Below are positions 1 through 5,252 of a stretch of 5,283 nt of DNA, one piece after another. The translations under genes were made by a program, and so were the position numbers. The notes beneath the pieces were generated by a model, which was given only the letters and a program-made list of their open reading frames with translations, was not told the DNA's origin and did not search any database. The number at the start of each line of letters is the position of its first letter. Within the stretch, counting starts at the first letter, position 1. Origin of the DNA: Chroococcidiopsidaceae cyanobacterium CP_BM_RX_35 (lineage in GTDB: Bacteria; Cyanobacteriota; Cyanobacteriia; Cyanobacteriales; Chroococcidiopsidaceae); contig JAFAVL010000606.1 in NCBI GenBank assembly GCA_019242465.1, positions 1 to 5,283 on the forward strand, written 5' to 3'.

Positions 1-591
1 TGGGGTTTGGTAGATGGGTAAGTGCCACTGCTGACGATACTTTACCAACACGGCTTGAATTGGTTGGGTAATGCGGTCGAACAGCAAATAGCCCGCCTGA
101 TTCCGCATCCTTGCCCACCAGACATTGCGATAGCTCAAGGGCGTAAAGATTGGTGGAATTGCCGCTTCCCGATTGATCGCCAATGCACAGCAAATCGTAA
201 TGAAGGGAAGTCCCAATAACTCTGCTAGGGTAGCACCAACTGGTTCTGTCTGATCCACTATTAGTGCCTCTACCCCTGCTTGTTTGAGAGCTGCAGGACC
301 ATCGCGGCAAAGCATGTTTGTTGTCTGCTGGACAGCTCTGATCGTAAAACGTAAGGCTGCTAACCCGCTCAATTGACCCACTTTTGCAATGGATTCTGGT
401 AAGGAACCGAGGGGATGGTCAGATTCCCCAACTGCCCAGAACTCCAGTCCCTCTCGCAGGATCTTGGCTTCAATATCAGGCATGTGAAAGAAAGTGACGC
501 GATGTCCCCGCTGTTGCAGTTTGCGTCCCAAGGCTGTCATGGGGTTGAGATGACCAGAGACTGGAGGAGAAATTACACCAAAATGGGTCAT
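1..591 (-). CDS. MGT/GT1-family glycosyltransferase, N-terminal part (runs off the window)
   Basis: This is the N-terminal, acceptor-binding half of a GT-B-fold glycosyltransferase of the macrolide/zeaxanthin glycosyltransferase (GT1, CrtX-like) type. These enzymes move a sugar from a nucleotide donor to a small hydrophobic acceptor in the cytoplasm. The frame is open from the ATG at 591 to base 1, giving 197 residues of an expected 420-430; the donor-binding half lies outside. It opens MTHFGVISPP, then has SGHLNP with the predicted catalytic His14, LGRKLQQRGHRVTFF (residues 21-35), TNMLCRDGP (91-99) and IVDQTEP with the predicted partner Asp113. It ends in KYRQQWHLPI, which the two other glycosyltransferases share almost exactly. 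The start is supported by GAGGTGA at 599-605, seven bases upstream, and by the matching start of its paralogues. It begins 21 bp after the desaturase stop, so the two are probably one transcript. Unlike its paralogues it keeps the usual GHLNP motif. The family is clear, the acceptor unknown. Confidence 0.9.
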   Translation of the reverse strand, partial: MTHFGVISPPVSGHLNPMTALGRKLQQRGHRVTFFHMPDIEAKILREGLEFWAVGESDHPLGSLPESIAKVGQLSGLAALRFTIRAVQQTTNMLCRDGPAALKQAGVEALIVDQTEPVGATLAELLGLPFITICCALAINREAAIPPIFTPLSYRNVWWARMRNQAGYLLFDRITQPIQAVLVKYRQQWHLPIYQTP

Positions 592-598
592 GTCAGGT

Positions 599-605
599 TC
601 ACCTC
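599..605 (-). promoter_or_regulatory. Ribosome binding site of the partial glycosyltransferase
   Basis: On the minus strand this reads GAGGTGA, seven bases before the ATG at 591 and inside the 21-bp gap after the desaturase stop. It fixes the start of the partial glycosyltransferase and supports translation from a shared desaturase-glycosyltransferase mRNA. Confidence 0.7.
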
Positions 606-612
606 AAAGGCA

Positions 613-1686
613 TTAGCTATTGTTGCCGCAGGGAGTGCCCTTGGAGCTAGACAGAGATGGGCGATCACTCCAGAGGGTGTTCAATGAATGCCAAAGACTA
701 GGGCTCTGACTGACAAAGTAGGGGGAGTCAGCTGGTAGGGCTTGCTGTAGGCGGCAATAGGCTGTACCCAGATTGTGGTAGGGTAAGCTGGGGAAGCAAT
801 GATGCAGGGCATGATAGCGTAAACCAACTGGTGCCCAAAGCTCTGTCCACAAGTTGCCAGGAGTGTCAACGGAGTCTAATAATTGCTCTGTGCGATCTGA
901 CGATTCACCTTCACTTCGGTAGCGATGTGCCCCTAAGGCTCGTAAGGAATTAATTAGCGTAATTGTTGCTACAACGCCGTACCAGATTGCGAACACGCGC
1001 CAGGGGAAAAGACCTTGAATCGCTAACAAGATAGGCAGGCTCCATATCCCTAAAATACCGAGTTCTAGCCTCATCATTGAGGAGCGCTCCTTATCAGATA
1101 CCCGCCGACAATAAGCTGGATTCATGACGAGAGACGAGGCATGCTTTTCTAGCAAGCGATGGAAGGAGGGAACTAGTAGCCCTATGGGAGATAGCACGAG
1201 AAATCGCAGCAAGAACAAAAGCGGGATCAGGAGGCTCTGGGCAACCAATCCCACGATACCAAGTTGCGCACCTGCTAGTGGGAGATATTCAGGGTCCTGT
1301 TTAGTACCATAGGTAGAAAGGCGATGGTGGTCTGCATGAATACCAGTATAGGCAAAAGACGGGAGGAGTAAAGGTATGCCTACTAAAAGATCCCACGCTG
1401 TAGTAAAGCCTGGTAACTCATTACGCTTCAGATGGCTGAGTTCATGGACAAACACAAGAGCCCGGTAAAGGCTGAACGCCGCCACAGGCATTGCTCCCAA
1501 CATCACTAGGGTATCGGAAGCCTGACAAGCCAAGGCAAAAGCGCCCCAGCCAACTCCCGCAGACACCAATAGATCAGACCAGAAGACTGCCGTCTTGGGA
1601 GCAAATAAGTCTTCGAGGATTTCCCGGACATCTTCTGGGTGACTTATTCGCTCTAAAGTTTCGCTAAGCATATGCAGTCTCACCAT
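613..1686 (-). CDS. Membrane fatty acid desaturase-family protein (di-iron, three His boxes)
   Basis: This is an integral-membrane non-haem di-iron desaturase or hydroxylase of the fatty acid desaturase superfamily (PF00487 type), 357 aa. It carries the three histidine boxes in order: HELSH at 81-85, HADHH at 117-121 and HALHH at 292-296. NSLRALGAHRY (246-256) sits where related enzymes supply an extra Asn or His iron ligand. Hydrophobic segments lie at about 36-52, 60-80, 97-113, 140-172, 207-226 and 230-248, placing the His boxes on the cytoplasmic side by family rule. GTKQDPEYLPL follows box 2 and CFPSLPYHNLG follows box 3, both typical of bacterial acyl desaturases. By family, it would introduce a double bond or hydroxyl into an acyl chain or other lipid, with O2 and an electron donor such as ferredoxin; a carotenoid-modifying role cannot be excluded. 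The ATG at 1686 has little Shine-Dalgarno. A second ATG at 1671 (352 aa) has GGTGAG seven bases upstream and may be the true start. It is followed by a glycosyltransferase 21 bp downstream. Confidence 0.87.
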   Translation of the reverse strand: MVRLHMLSETLERISHPEDVREILEDLFAPKTAVFWSDLLVSAGVGWGAFALACQASDTLVMLGAMPVAAFSLYRALVFVHELSHLKRNELPGFTTAWDLLVGIPLLLPSFAYTGIHADHHRLSTYGTKQDPEYLPLAGAQLGIVGLVAQSLLIPLLFLLRFLVLSPIGLLVPSFHRLLEKHASSLVMNPAYCRRVSDKERSSMMRLELGILGIWSLPILLAIQGLFPWRVFAIWYGVVATITLINSLRALGAHRYRSEGESSDRTEQLLDSVDTPGNLWTELWAPVGLRYHALHHCFPSLPYHNLGTAYCRLQQALPADSPYFVSQSPSLWHSLNTLWSDRPSLSSSKGTPCGNNS

Positions 1687-1788
1687 TTCTTGATTGAAAG
1701 CGTCAGCTTTAAATTACCAAAAGATTCCTAGATTTGAACACCGTGCATTTACTGCGTTGGTTAGTAAGGCAAAGGTAAAATCCCGTAA
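1687..1788 (-). promoter_or_regulatory. Region upstream of the desaturase; weak promoter candidate
   Basis: This non-coding stretch lies in front of the desaturase. The best sigma70-like pair I can find is TTCAAA (1733-1738, four of six matches to TTGACA) with a 16-bp spacer to TAATTT (1711-1716, only three of six matches to TATAAT). The -10 match is poor, so this is a candidate only. No operator-like dyad or riboswitch is evident. Confidence 0.2.
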
Positions 1789-2184
1789 CACTACTGTTCC
1801 GTTTTACTATATTGGCGACTCTGGGTTGGATTAAGAACGTTCCAGGGATTGCAAAAATTGAGGGCACCAAGTGTCTTTGCTTTCATCCTGTCGCTACCCT
1901 TGACTCAACTTTCGTCTATCATTCGTCCCACTGCTGGTGCAGCGCTACCGTGGAAATGGCCTGCAATCATCCTAGATTGCCTCTTTTGCTGTTACCTTCT
2001 CTTTGCCAGCTTGAGAGTACACAACAAAAAGAGCCTGCTTAAATTGTGCGGTAGCATTGGTCTGGTCTACCTATATACAGTCTCACCCGCATACTATCCC
2101 TGGTATGTTACTCTCCCCTTAGCACTCATGGTGCTGTCGCCAGATAATGCCTTCTGTTGGATAGGTTACATGCTCTCCTTGTGA
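1789..2184 (+). pseudogene. Probable C-terminal remnant of a multi-pass membrane protein (GT-C/GT87-like)
   Basis: A plus-strand frame is open from just after a stop at 1786-1788 to TGA at 2182. It has no ATG start; the first usable start is TTG at 1849 (111 aa), with no Shine-Dalgarno. The translation is strongly hydrophobic and contains YLLFASLR, then a run ending SPAYYPWYVTLPLALMVLSPD. The PWYVTxPLAL pattern resembles, from memory, the C-terminal membrane segments of polyprenol-phosphate-sugar-dependent GT-C/GT87-like transferases of 400-500 aa. Nothing resembling the N-terminal part is seen upstream, where all frames are interrupted, and the frame stops 42 bp short of the convergent glycosyltransferase end. 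It also runs opposite to every other gene here. I infer a decayed fragment left by rearrangement. A small expressed membrane protein is the alternative. The family assignment is tentative. Confidence 0.42.
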
Positions 2185-2226
2185 AAGTTCAAAGATGATG
2201 ACAGGACAAACAGAAACTGGTGGACG

Positions 2227-3522
2227 TCAGGAGGCTTGATGAGCAAAGACGGGTTTTCCAGTCTCAATTACCTGCTCGACAATATCGGCAGCTCGCACTA
2301 CACCACCCGATTGAAGAATAGATGCTTGAAGTCTGGCTGCATTCTGGGCATAACTCGAATCTGTCAACACTCGCTGTATTGCTGCTCGAAGCCTAGGTAC
2401 GCTCAAACGTTTCAGCCGCACTATCTCTCCAGTTCCTGTCCAGATTATACGCGCAGCGTTGCCAAAAGCATCTGAGGCTATTGGAATTGCAACCAGAGGT
2501 ACTCCCTTGCCGAGTGATTCTAATACTGTGTTAAGACCAGCGTGGGTGATTGTTAGCTTAGCTCGGCTAAGAAGTTCAAGTTGAGGTGCATAAGAAACAA
2601 CCAAGGGAGTGCCTGGTAGTCTTTGAGCTGTGTTGGAACCTGTTTGACCGCCATATGTAATCACTATTTGACAATCCAGGTCTTGGCAGGCTTCGGCGAT
2701 GTAGTAAAAAATTTTTTCATATTTCCTACCTAGCTCAGTTCCGAGCGAAGCATATACCAGAGGTTGCCCAGTTAACTGCTCATAAGGAAATATACCTGCC
2801 TCGGGTGATGAGGTACGGAAAGGTCCAGTATAGTGAAAATGTTCCGGTAGCCTAGTGCGAGGAAAATCAAATTCAGCAGTCAGTTGGCTAATCTGGGCTA
2901 GGGGAGAGAAGGAATCTTCAGCGCAGTGCAGGATAGGCAAATTCCACTGTTGCCGATACTTATTAAGAACCGCATTCACTGGTCGGACACCAATAAAGTC
3001 AACTAGGTAATACCCTATCCAGTTACGTAAATAAGCCCACCAAGTCTTCTTGTATCTCCAAAGCCAAGGTAGGGTGGCGGGGGGTATACTGATTTCCCGG
3101 TTGAAGGCTAAGCCACAACATACCGTAATGAAGGGAATACCTAAAAATTCAGCGACTGTCCCAGCGGCAGGTTCAAGCTGGTCCACCAATAGGATCTCCA
3201 CGCCTGCCTCTTTGAGGGAGCCAGGAGCATCACGGCAAATCATATTGGTTCTGCGAATCATAGAATCAGCGACGTTCTCTTGTCTGCATTCTGTAGTTGT
3301 CGTGTTAGTTAGTGCGGGCAATGCTTCCGCTTTCGAACCAGGTGGATAATCAGTTGCTCCAATTACCTGGAACTCTAATCCCTGCAACCGCACTCTAGAT
3401 TCAGTATCTGGAATCCCAAACAAGGTGACGTAGTGACCGCGTTTTCGCAGTTCTCGCCCTAAAGCAGCAAAAGTGGTGATATGACTTGAACCAGGCAAAC
3501 GAATTATACCAATATGAGCCAT
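2227..3522 (-). CDS. MGT/GT1-family glycosyltransferase, paralogue B
   Basis: A complete 431-aa GT-B-fold glycosyltransferase of the MGT/CrtX-like (GT1) family, of normal length, expected to glycosylate a small lipophilic acceptor in the cytoplasm or at the inner face of the membrane. The N-terminal half has MAHIGII, predicted catalytic His14 (SSHITT instead of the usual GHLNP), CRDAP at 96-100 and LLVDQLEP with predicted partner Asp114. The C-terminal donor half has VYASLGT (256-262), PQLELL (313-318), HAGLNTVLE (327-335) and KGVPLVAIP (339-347). At the position where the family normally has Asp-Gln contacting the donor sugar it reads Asp351-Ala352 (SDAFGNAARI), so the Gln is missing and the donor may not be UDP-glucose. 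The start is chosen because the downstream-strand paralogues begin at the same place, although no Shine-Dalgarno precedes it. It lies 306 bp after paralogue C, with which it shares blocks of 97-100% DNA identity. No frameshift is seen, and it looks intact. Confidence 0.92.
   Translation of the reverse strand: MAHIGIIRLPGSSHITTFAALGRELRKRGHYVTLFGIPDTESRVRLQGLEFQVIGATDYPPGSKAEALPALTNTTTTECRQENVADSMIRRTNMICRDAPGSLKEAGVEILLVDQLEPAAGTVAEFLGIPFITVCCGLAFNREISIPPATLPWLWRYKKTWWAYLRNWIGYYLVDFIGVRPVNAVLNKYRQQWNLPILHCAEDSFSPLAQISQLTAEFDFPRTRLPEHFHYTGPFRTSSPEAGIFPYEQLTGQPLVYASLGTELGRKYEKIFYYIAEACQDLDCQIVITYGGQTGSNTAQRLPGTPLVVSYAPQLELLSRAKLTITHAGLNTVLESLGKGVPLVAIPIASDAFGNAARIIWTGTGEIVRLKRLSVPRLRAAIQRVLTDSSYAQNAARLQASILQSGGVVRAADIVEQVIETGKPVFAHQAS
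2373..2564. repeat. Near-identical block shared with 3975-4169 (donor-domain part)
   Basis: Positions 2373-2457 are identical over 85 bp to 3975-4059, and 2489-2564 match 4094-4169 in 75 of 76 positions. The 31 bp between them (2458-2488) is strongly diverged from its 34-bp counterpart and includes a one-codon indel. The conserved parts encode the segment around HAGLNTVLES and the TGTGEIVRLKRL region; the diverged part encodes the donor-sugar loop. Confidence 0.85.
2759..2985. repeat. Near-identical 227-bp block shared with 4367-4593
   Basis: By hand alignment, 221 of 227 positions match 4367-4593, including perfect runs of 81, 58, 31 and 45 bp. Synonymous sites are included, so protein-level constraint alone does not account for it. 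The identity breaks off abruptly at 2758/4366 into poorly alignable sequence. It encodes the linker between the two domains, around FHYTGPFRTSSPEAG and KYRQQWNLPIL. It could serve as a substrate for recombination between the two genes. Confidence 0.88.
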
Positions 3523-3828
3523 ATAAAACTGGGGTTAAAGATCTGCTATTATGCCCTAAATTACTACATTAATCTGTTTTGGACAAGCAGCTAGTCTTTT
3601 TCTATAATCGTTTGATTCTTGTCCTCAAGTTTAATGGTTGTTTTGCAAAGATTAGACTTGTGTAGGTATTGTCAATATTTGAAATAAAGCTTACTACATA
3701 AGTAGCAATTAACATACTCCTCCCTCTAATGCTGATTAGGTTAATCGACTTCCAACTTGAACGATCAATTGCTAGATAGAGGACTTGGTTATCAGAATAC
3801 TTTGTCTTTAATGATTGATAAATAGTTC
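3523..3828. other. AT-rich spacer between the two paralogous glycosyltransferases
   Basis: 306 bp, visibly richer in A+T than the genes on either side. It contains a short minus-strand reading frame (listed separately). A CATAAT hexamer on the minus strand at 3548-3553 (five of six to TATAAT), 26 bp ahead of the paralogue B start, has no convincing -35 partner. I see no strong hairpin with a U-run that would end transcription after paralogue C, and no Shine-Dalgarno in front of paralogue B. A 3' tail from paralogue C reading through into B is possible. Confidence 0.5.
3602..3715 (-). CDS. Possible 37-aa small protein or leader peptide
   Basis: A short frame starts at ATG 3715 and ends at TAG 3602. 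It encodes 37 residues with a hydrophobic start (MLIATYVVSFIS) and a basic tail (RTRIKRL). The reason to list it is the purine tract GAGGGAGGAG immediately upstream (3717-3726), the best Shine-Dalgarno-like sequence on the minus strand of the window, with core GAGG seven bases before the ATG. The stop lies 79 bp ahead of paralogue B, so it could be a leader peptide or simply a translated small membrane-associated peptide. The same frame is open further upstream into the end of paralogue C, but those extra codons have no ribosome binding site. I recognise no family, and chance is a serious alternative in AT-rich DNA. Confidence 0.3.
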   Translation of the reverse strand: MLIATYVVSFISNIDNTYTSLIFAKQPLNLRTRIKRL

Positions 3829-5088
3829 TCAAGTAGCTTGATTAGCTAGGACGGGTTTCCCAGTAAAAATAACTTGCTCAACAATGTCGGCAGCTCGCAC
3901 TGCACCACCCGATTGCAGAATAGATGCTTGAAGCTTGGCTGCATTCTGAGTGTAACTAGGCTCTATCAACACTTGCTGTATTGCTGCTCGAAGCCTAGGT
4001 ACGCTCAAACGTTTCAGCCGCACTATCTCTCCAGTTCCTGTCCAGATTATACGCGCAGCATTGCCGAACCAATCTCCACCACCGAACGGAATCGCAACCA
4101 GAGGTACTCCCTTGCTGAGTGATTCTAATACTGTGTTAAGACCAGCGTGGGTGATTGTTAGCTTAGCTCTGGCTAAAAGTTCAAGTTGAGGCGCGTAAGA
4201 AACAACCAAAGGTGAGCCTGGGAATCTTTGATTTGTGCTTTCGCTCACTTGACTGCCATAAGTAATAACTAGTTGACAATCTATGTCTTGGCAGGCTTCG
4301 GCAATGTAATAAAAAATCTTCTCTTTTATATCCATAGTTATTCTTGTTCCAAATGAAGCGTATATAAGAGGTTGCCCAGTTAACTGCTCATAAGGAAATA
4401 TACCTGCCTCGGGTGATGAGGTACGGAAAGGTCCAGTATAGTGAAAACATTTCGGTAGCCTAGTGCGAGGAAAATCAAATTCAGCAGTCAGTTGGCTAAT
4501 CTGGGCTAGGCGAGAAAAGGAATCTTCAGCGCAGTGCAGGATAGGCAGATTCCACTGTTGCCGATACTTATTAAGAACCGCATTCACTGGTCGAATACCA
4601 ATCAGATCAATTAGGTAATACCCTATCCAGTTACGTAGATAAGCCCACCAATTAGTCTCATATTTCCAAAGCGCAGGAATGTTGGCAGGTGGAATACTGA
4701 TTTGCCGATTTATGGCTTGGGCACAACATACAGTAATGAAGGGGATAGCTAAAAAATCAGCGACTGTTCCACCACCAGGTTCCAACTGATCTACCAAAAG
4801 GATCTCTACGCCTGCCTCCCTAAGAGCAGTGGGAGCATTAAGACAGATCAAGTTAGTTGCCCAACAATCATCCTTCTCAACGCCTGGTCGAGGCGTCGAG
4901 TTAGTAGGTGGATAAGGAGAATCTCCAATTGACCAAAACTCTAGCCCTTGAACCTGCACTCTCGACGCAATATTTATAAATCCAAACAAGGTGACTCGGT
5001 GACCACGTTTTTGCAGTTCTCTCCCTAAAGTTGCCAAGGTAGTAATATGACTGGGAGAAGGATCGCTAATTATCCCGATATGAGCCAT
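3829..5088 (-). CDS. MGT/GT1-family glycosyltransferase, paralogue C
   Basis: A complete 419-aa GT1/MGT glycosyltransferase, closest to paralogue B (about 67% identical over the first 61 residues and about 92% over the middle 100, by hand alignment). It has predicted catalytic His14 (PSHITT), LLVDQLEP with partner Asp100, IYASFGT (242-248), PQLELL (300-305), HAGLNTVLE (314-322) and KGVPLVAIP (326-334). The donor loop reads GGGDWFGNAARI: Asp339 is kept but the usual Gln is Trp340, with one residue more than in paralogue B. It lacks 14 residues of the acceptor-domain loop (about residue 61 onward), and the family CRD motif before the Pro is CLN at 82-84, so acceptor binding may differ or be impaired. 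The start matches that of the paralogues but has no Shine-Dalgarno. There is no frameshift or premature stop, so it may still be functional. Its substrate is unknown. Confidence 0.92.
   Translation of the reverse strand: MAHIGIISDPSPSHITTLATLGRELQKRGHRVTLFGFINIASRVQVQGLEFWSIGDSPYPPTNSTPRPGVEKDDCWATNLICLNAPTALREAGVEILLVDQLEPGGGTVADFLAIPFITVCCAQAINRQISIPPANIPALWKYETNWWAYLRNWIGYYLIDLIGIRPVNAVLNKYRQQWNLPILHCAEDSFSRLAQISQLTAEFDFPRTRLPKCFHYTGPFRTSSPEAGIFPYEQLTGQPLIYASFGTRITMDIKEKIFYYIAEACQDIDCQLVITYGSQVSESTNQRFPGSPLVVSYAPQLELLARAKLTITHAGLNTVLESLSKGVPLVAIPFGGGDWFGNAARIIWTGTGEIVRLKRLSVPRLRAAIQQVLIEPSYTQNAAKLQASILQSGGAVRAADIVEQVIFTGKPVLANQAT
3975..4169. repeat. Partner of the 2373-2564 block
   Basis: This is the second copy of the donor-domain block in paralogue C. 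The identical and near-identical arms flank the 34-bp diverged segment 4060-4093, which encodes FGGGDWF in place of IASDAF. Confidence 0.85.
4367..4593. repeat. Partner of the 2759-2985 block
   Basis: This is the second copy of the 227-bp interdomain block, offset by 1608 bp, with six mismatches. Both copies are in direct orientation, so unequal crossing-over would delete or duplicate one glycosyltransferase-sized unit. Confidence 0.88.
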
Positions 5089-5201
5089 AGTAAGTAATTT
5101 AGGTTAATGTTAACGATGGATCGGATCTTTCCTAGCCTTCCTGACTTATGCAAGCTTCTAACGCAGCACCAGTGTTCGCTATGGATACAAGAAACAGGGC
5201 T

Positions 5202-5235
5202 AAGTGTACATGGTAGGAGCAATAATTCTACACTT
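5202..5235. promoter_or_regulatory. Inverted repeat upstream of paralogue C (possible operator)
   Basis: AAGTGTA at 5202-5208 and its exact reverse complement TACACTT at 5229-5235 are separated by 20 bp. One arm overlaps the -10 hexamer of the best promoter candidate for the minus strand. The arms are short, so a chance origin is possible. The spacing does not fit the NtcA consensus GTA-N8-TAC. Confidence 0.25.
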
Positions 5236-5252
5236 TTAGAGTGCCTTGGCAG
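5225..5252 (-). promoter_or_regulatory. Candidate sigma70-type promoter for paralogue C
   Basis: On the minus strand, CTGCCA (5247-5252, four of six to TTGACA) is followed after 16 bp by TAGAAT (5225-5230, five of six to TATAAT). Transcription would start near 5218 and leave a leader of about 130 nt before the ATG at 5088. No riboswitch is recognised in that leader. The call rests on hexamer matching only. Confidence 0.25.

Noticed and set aside
415..687. Plus-strand 90-codon frame
   Set aside because: It lies antisense to the start of the partial glycosyltransferase and the end of the desaturase, with no family-like features and an arginine-rich shadow composition.
1124..1312. Plus-strand 62-codon frame inside the desaturase
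   Set aside because: It is entirely antisense to a well-supported desaturase; the translation has no recognisable motif.
1812..2042. Plus-strand 76-codon frame overlapping the membrane-protein remnant
   Set aside because: It is in a different frame from the hydrophobic PWYVT frame, rich in Cys and His without pattern, and has no ribosome binding site.
2229..2241. AGGAGG followed by ATG on the plus strand
   Set aside because: It looks like a Shine-Dalgarno and start, but lies on the antisense of the paralogue B C-terminus. The frame it opens is a shadow, and a similar shadow recurs over paralogue C at 3874-4122 because the genes are duplicated.
3050..3349. Plus-strand 99-codon frame within paralogue B
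   Set aside because: It is antisense to the conserved acceptor domain and is not preserved in the corresponding part of paralogue C.
3716..3832. Upstream extension of the small minus-strand frame to 76 codons
   Set aside because: The longer version overlaps the paralogue C stop and lacks a ribosome binding site; only the internal ATG at 3715 has one.
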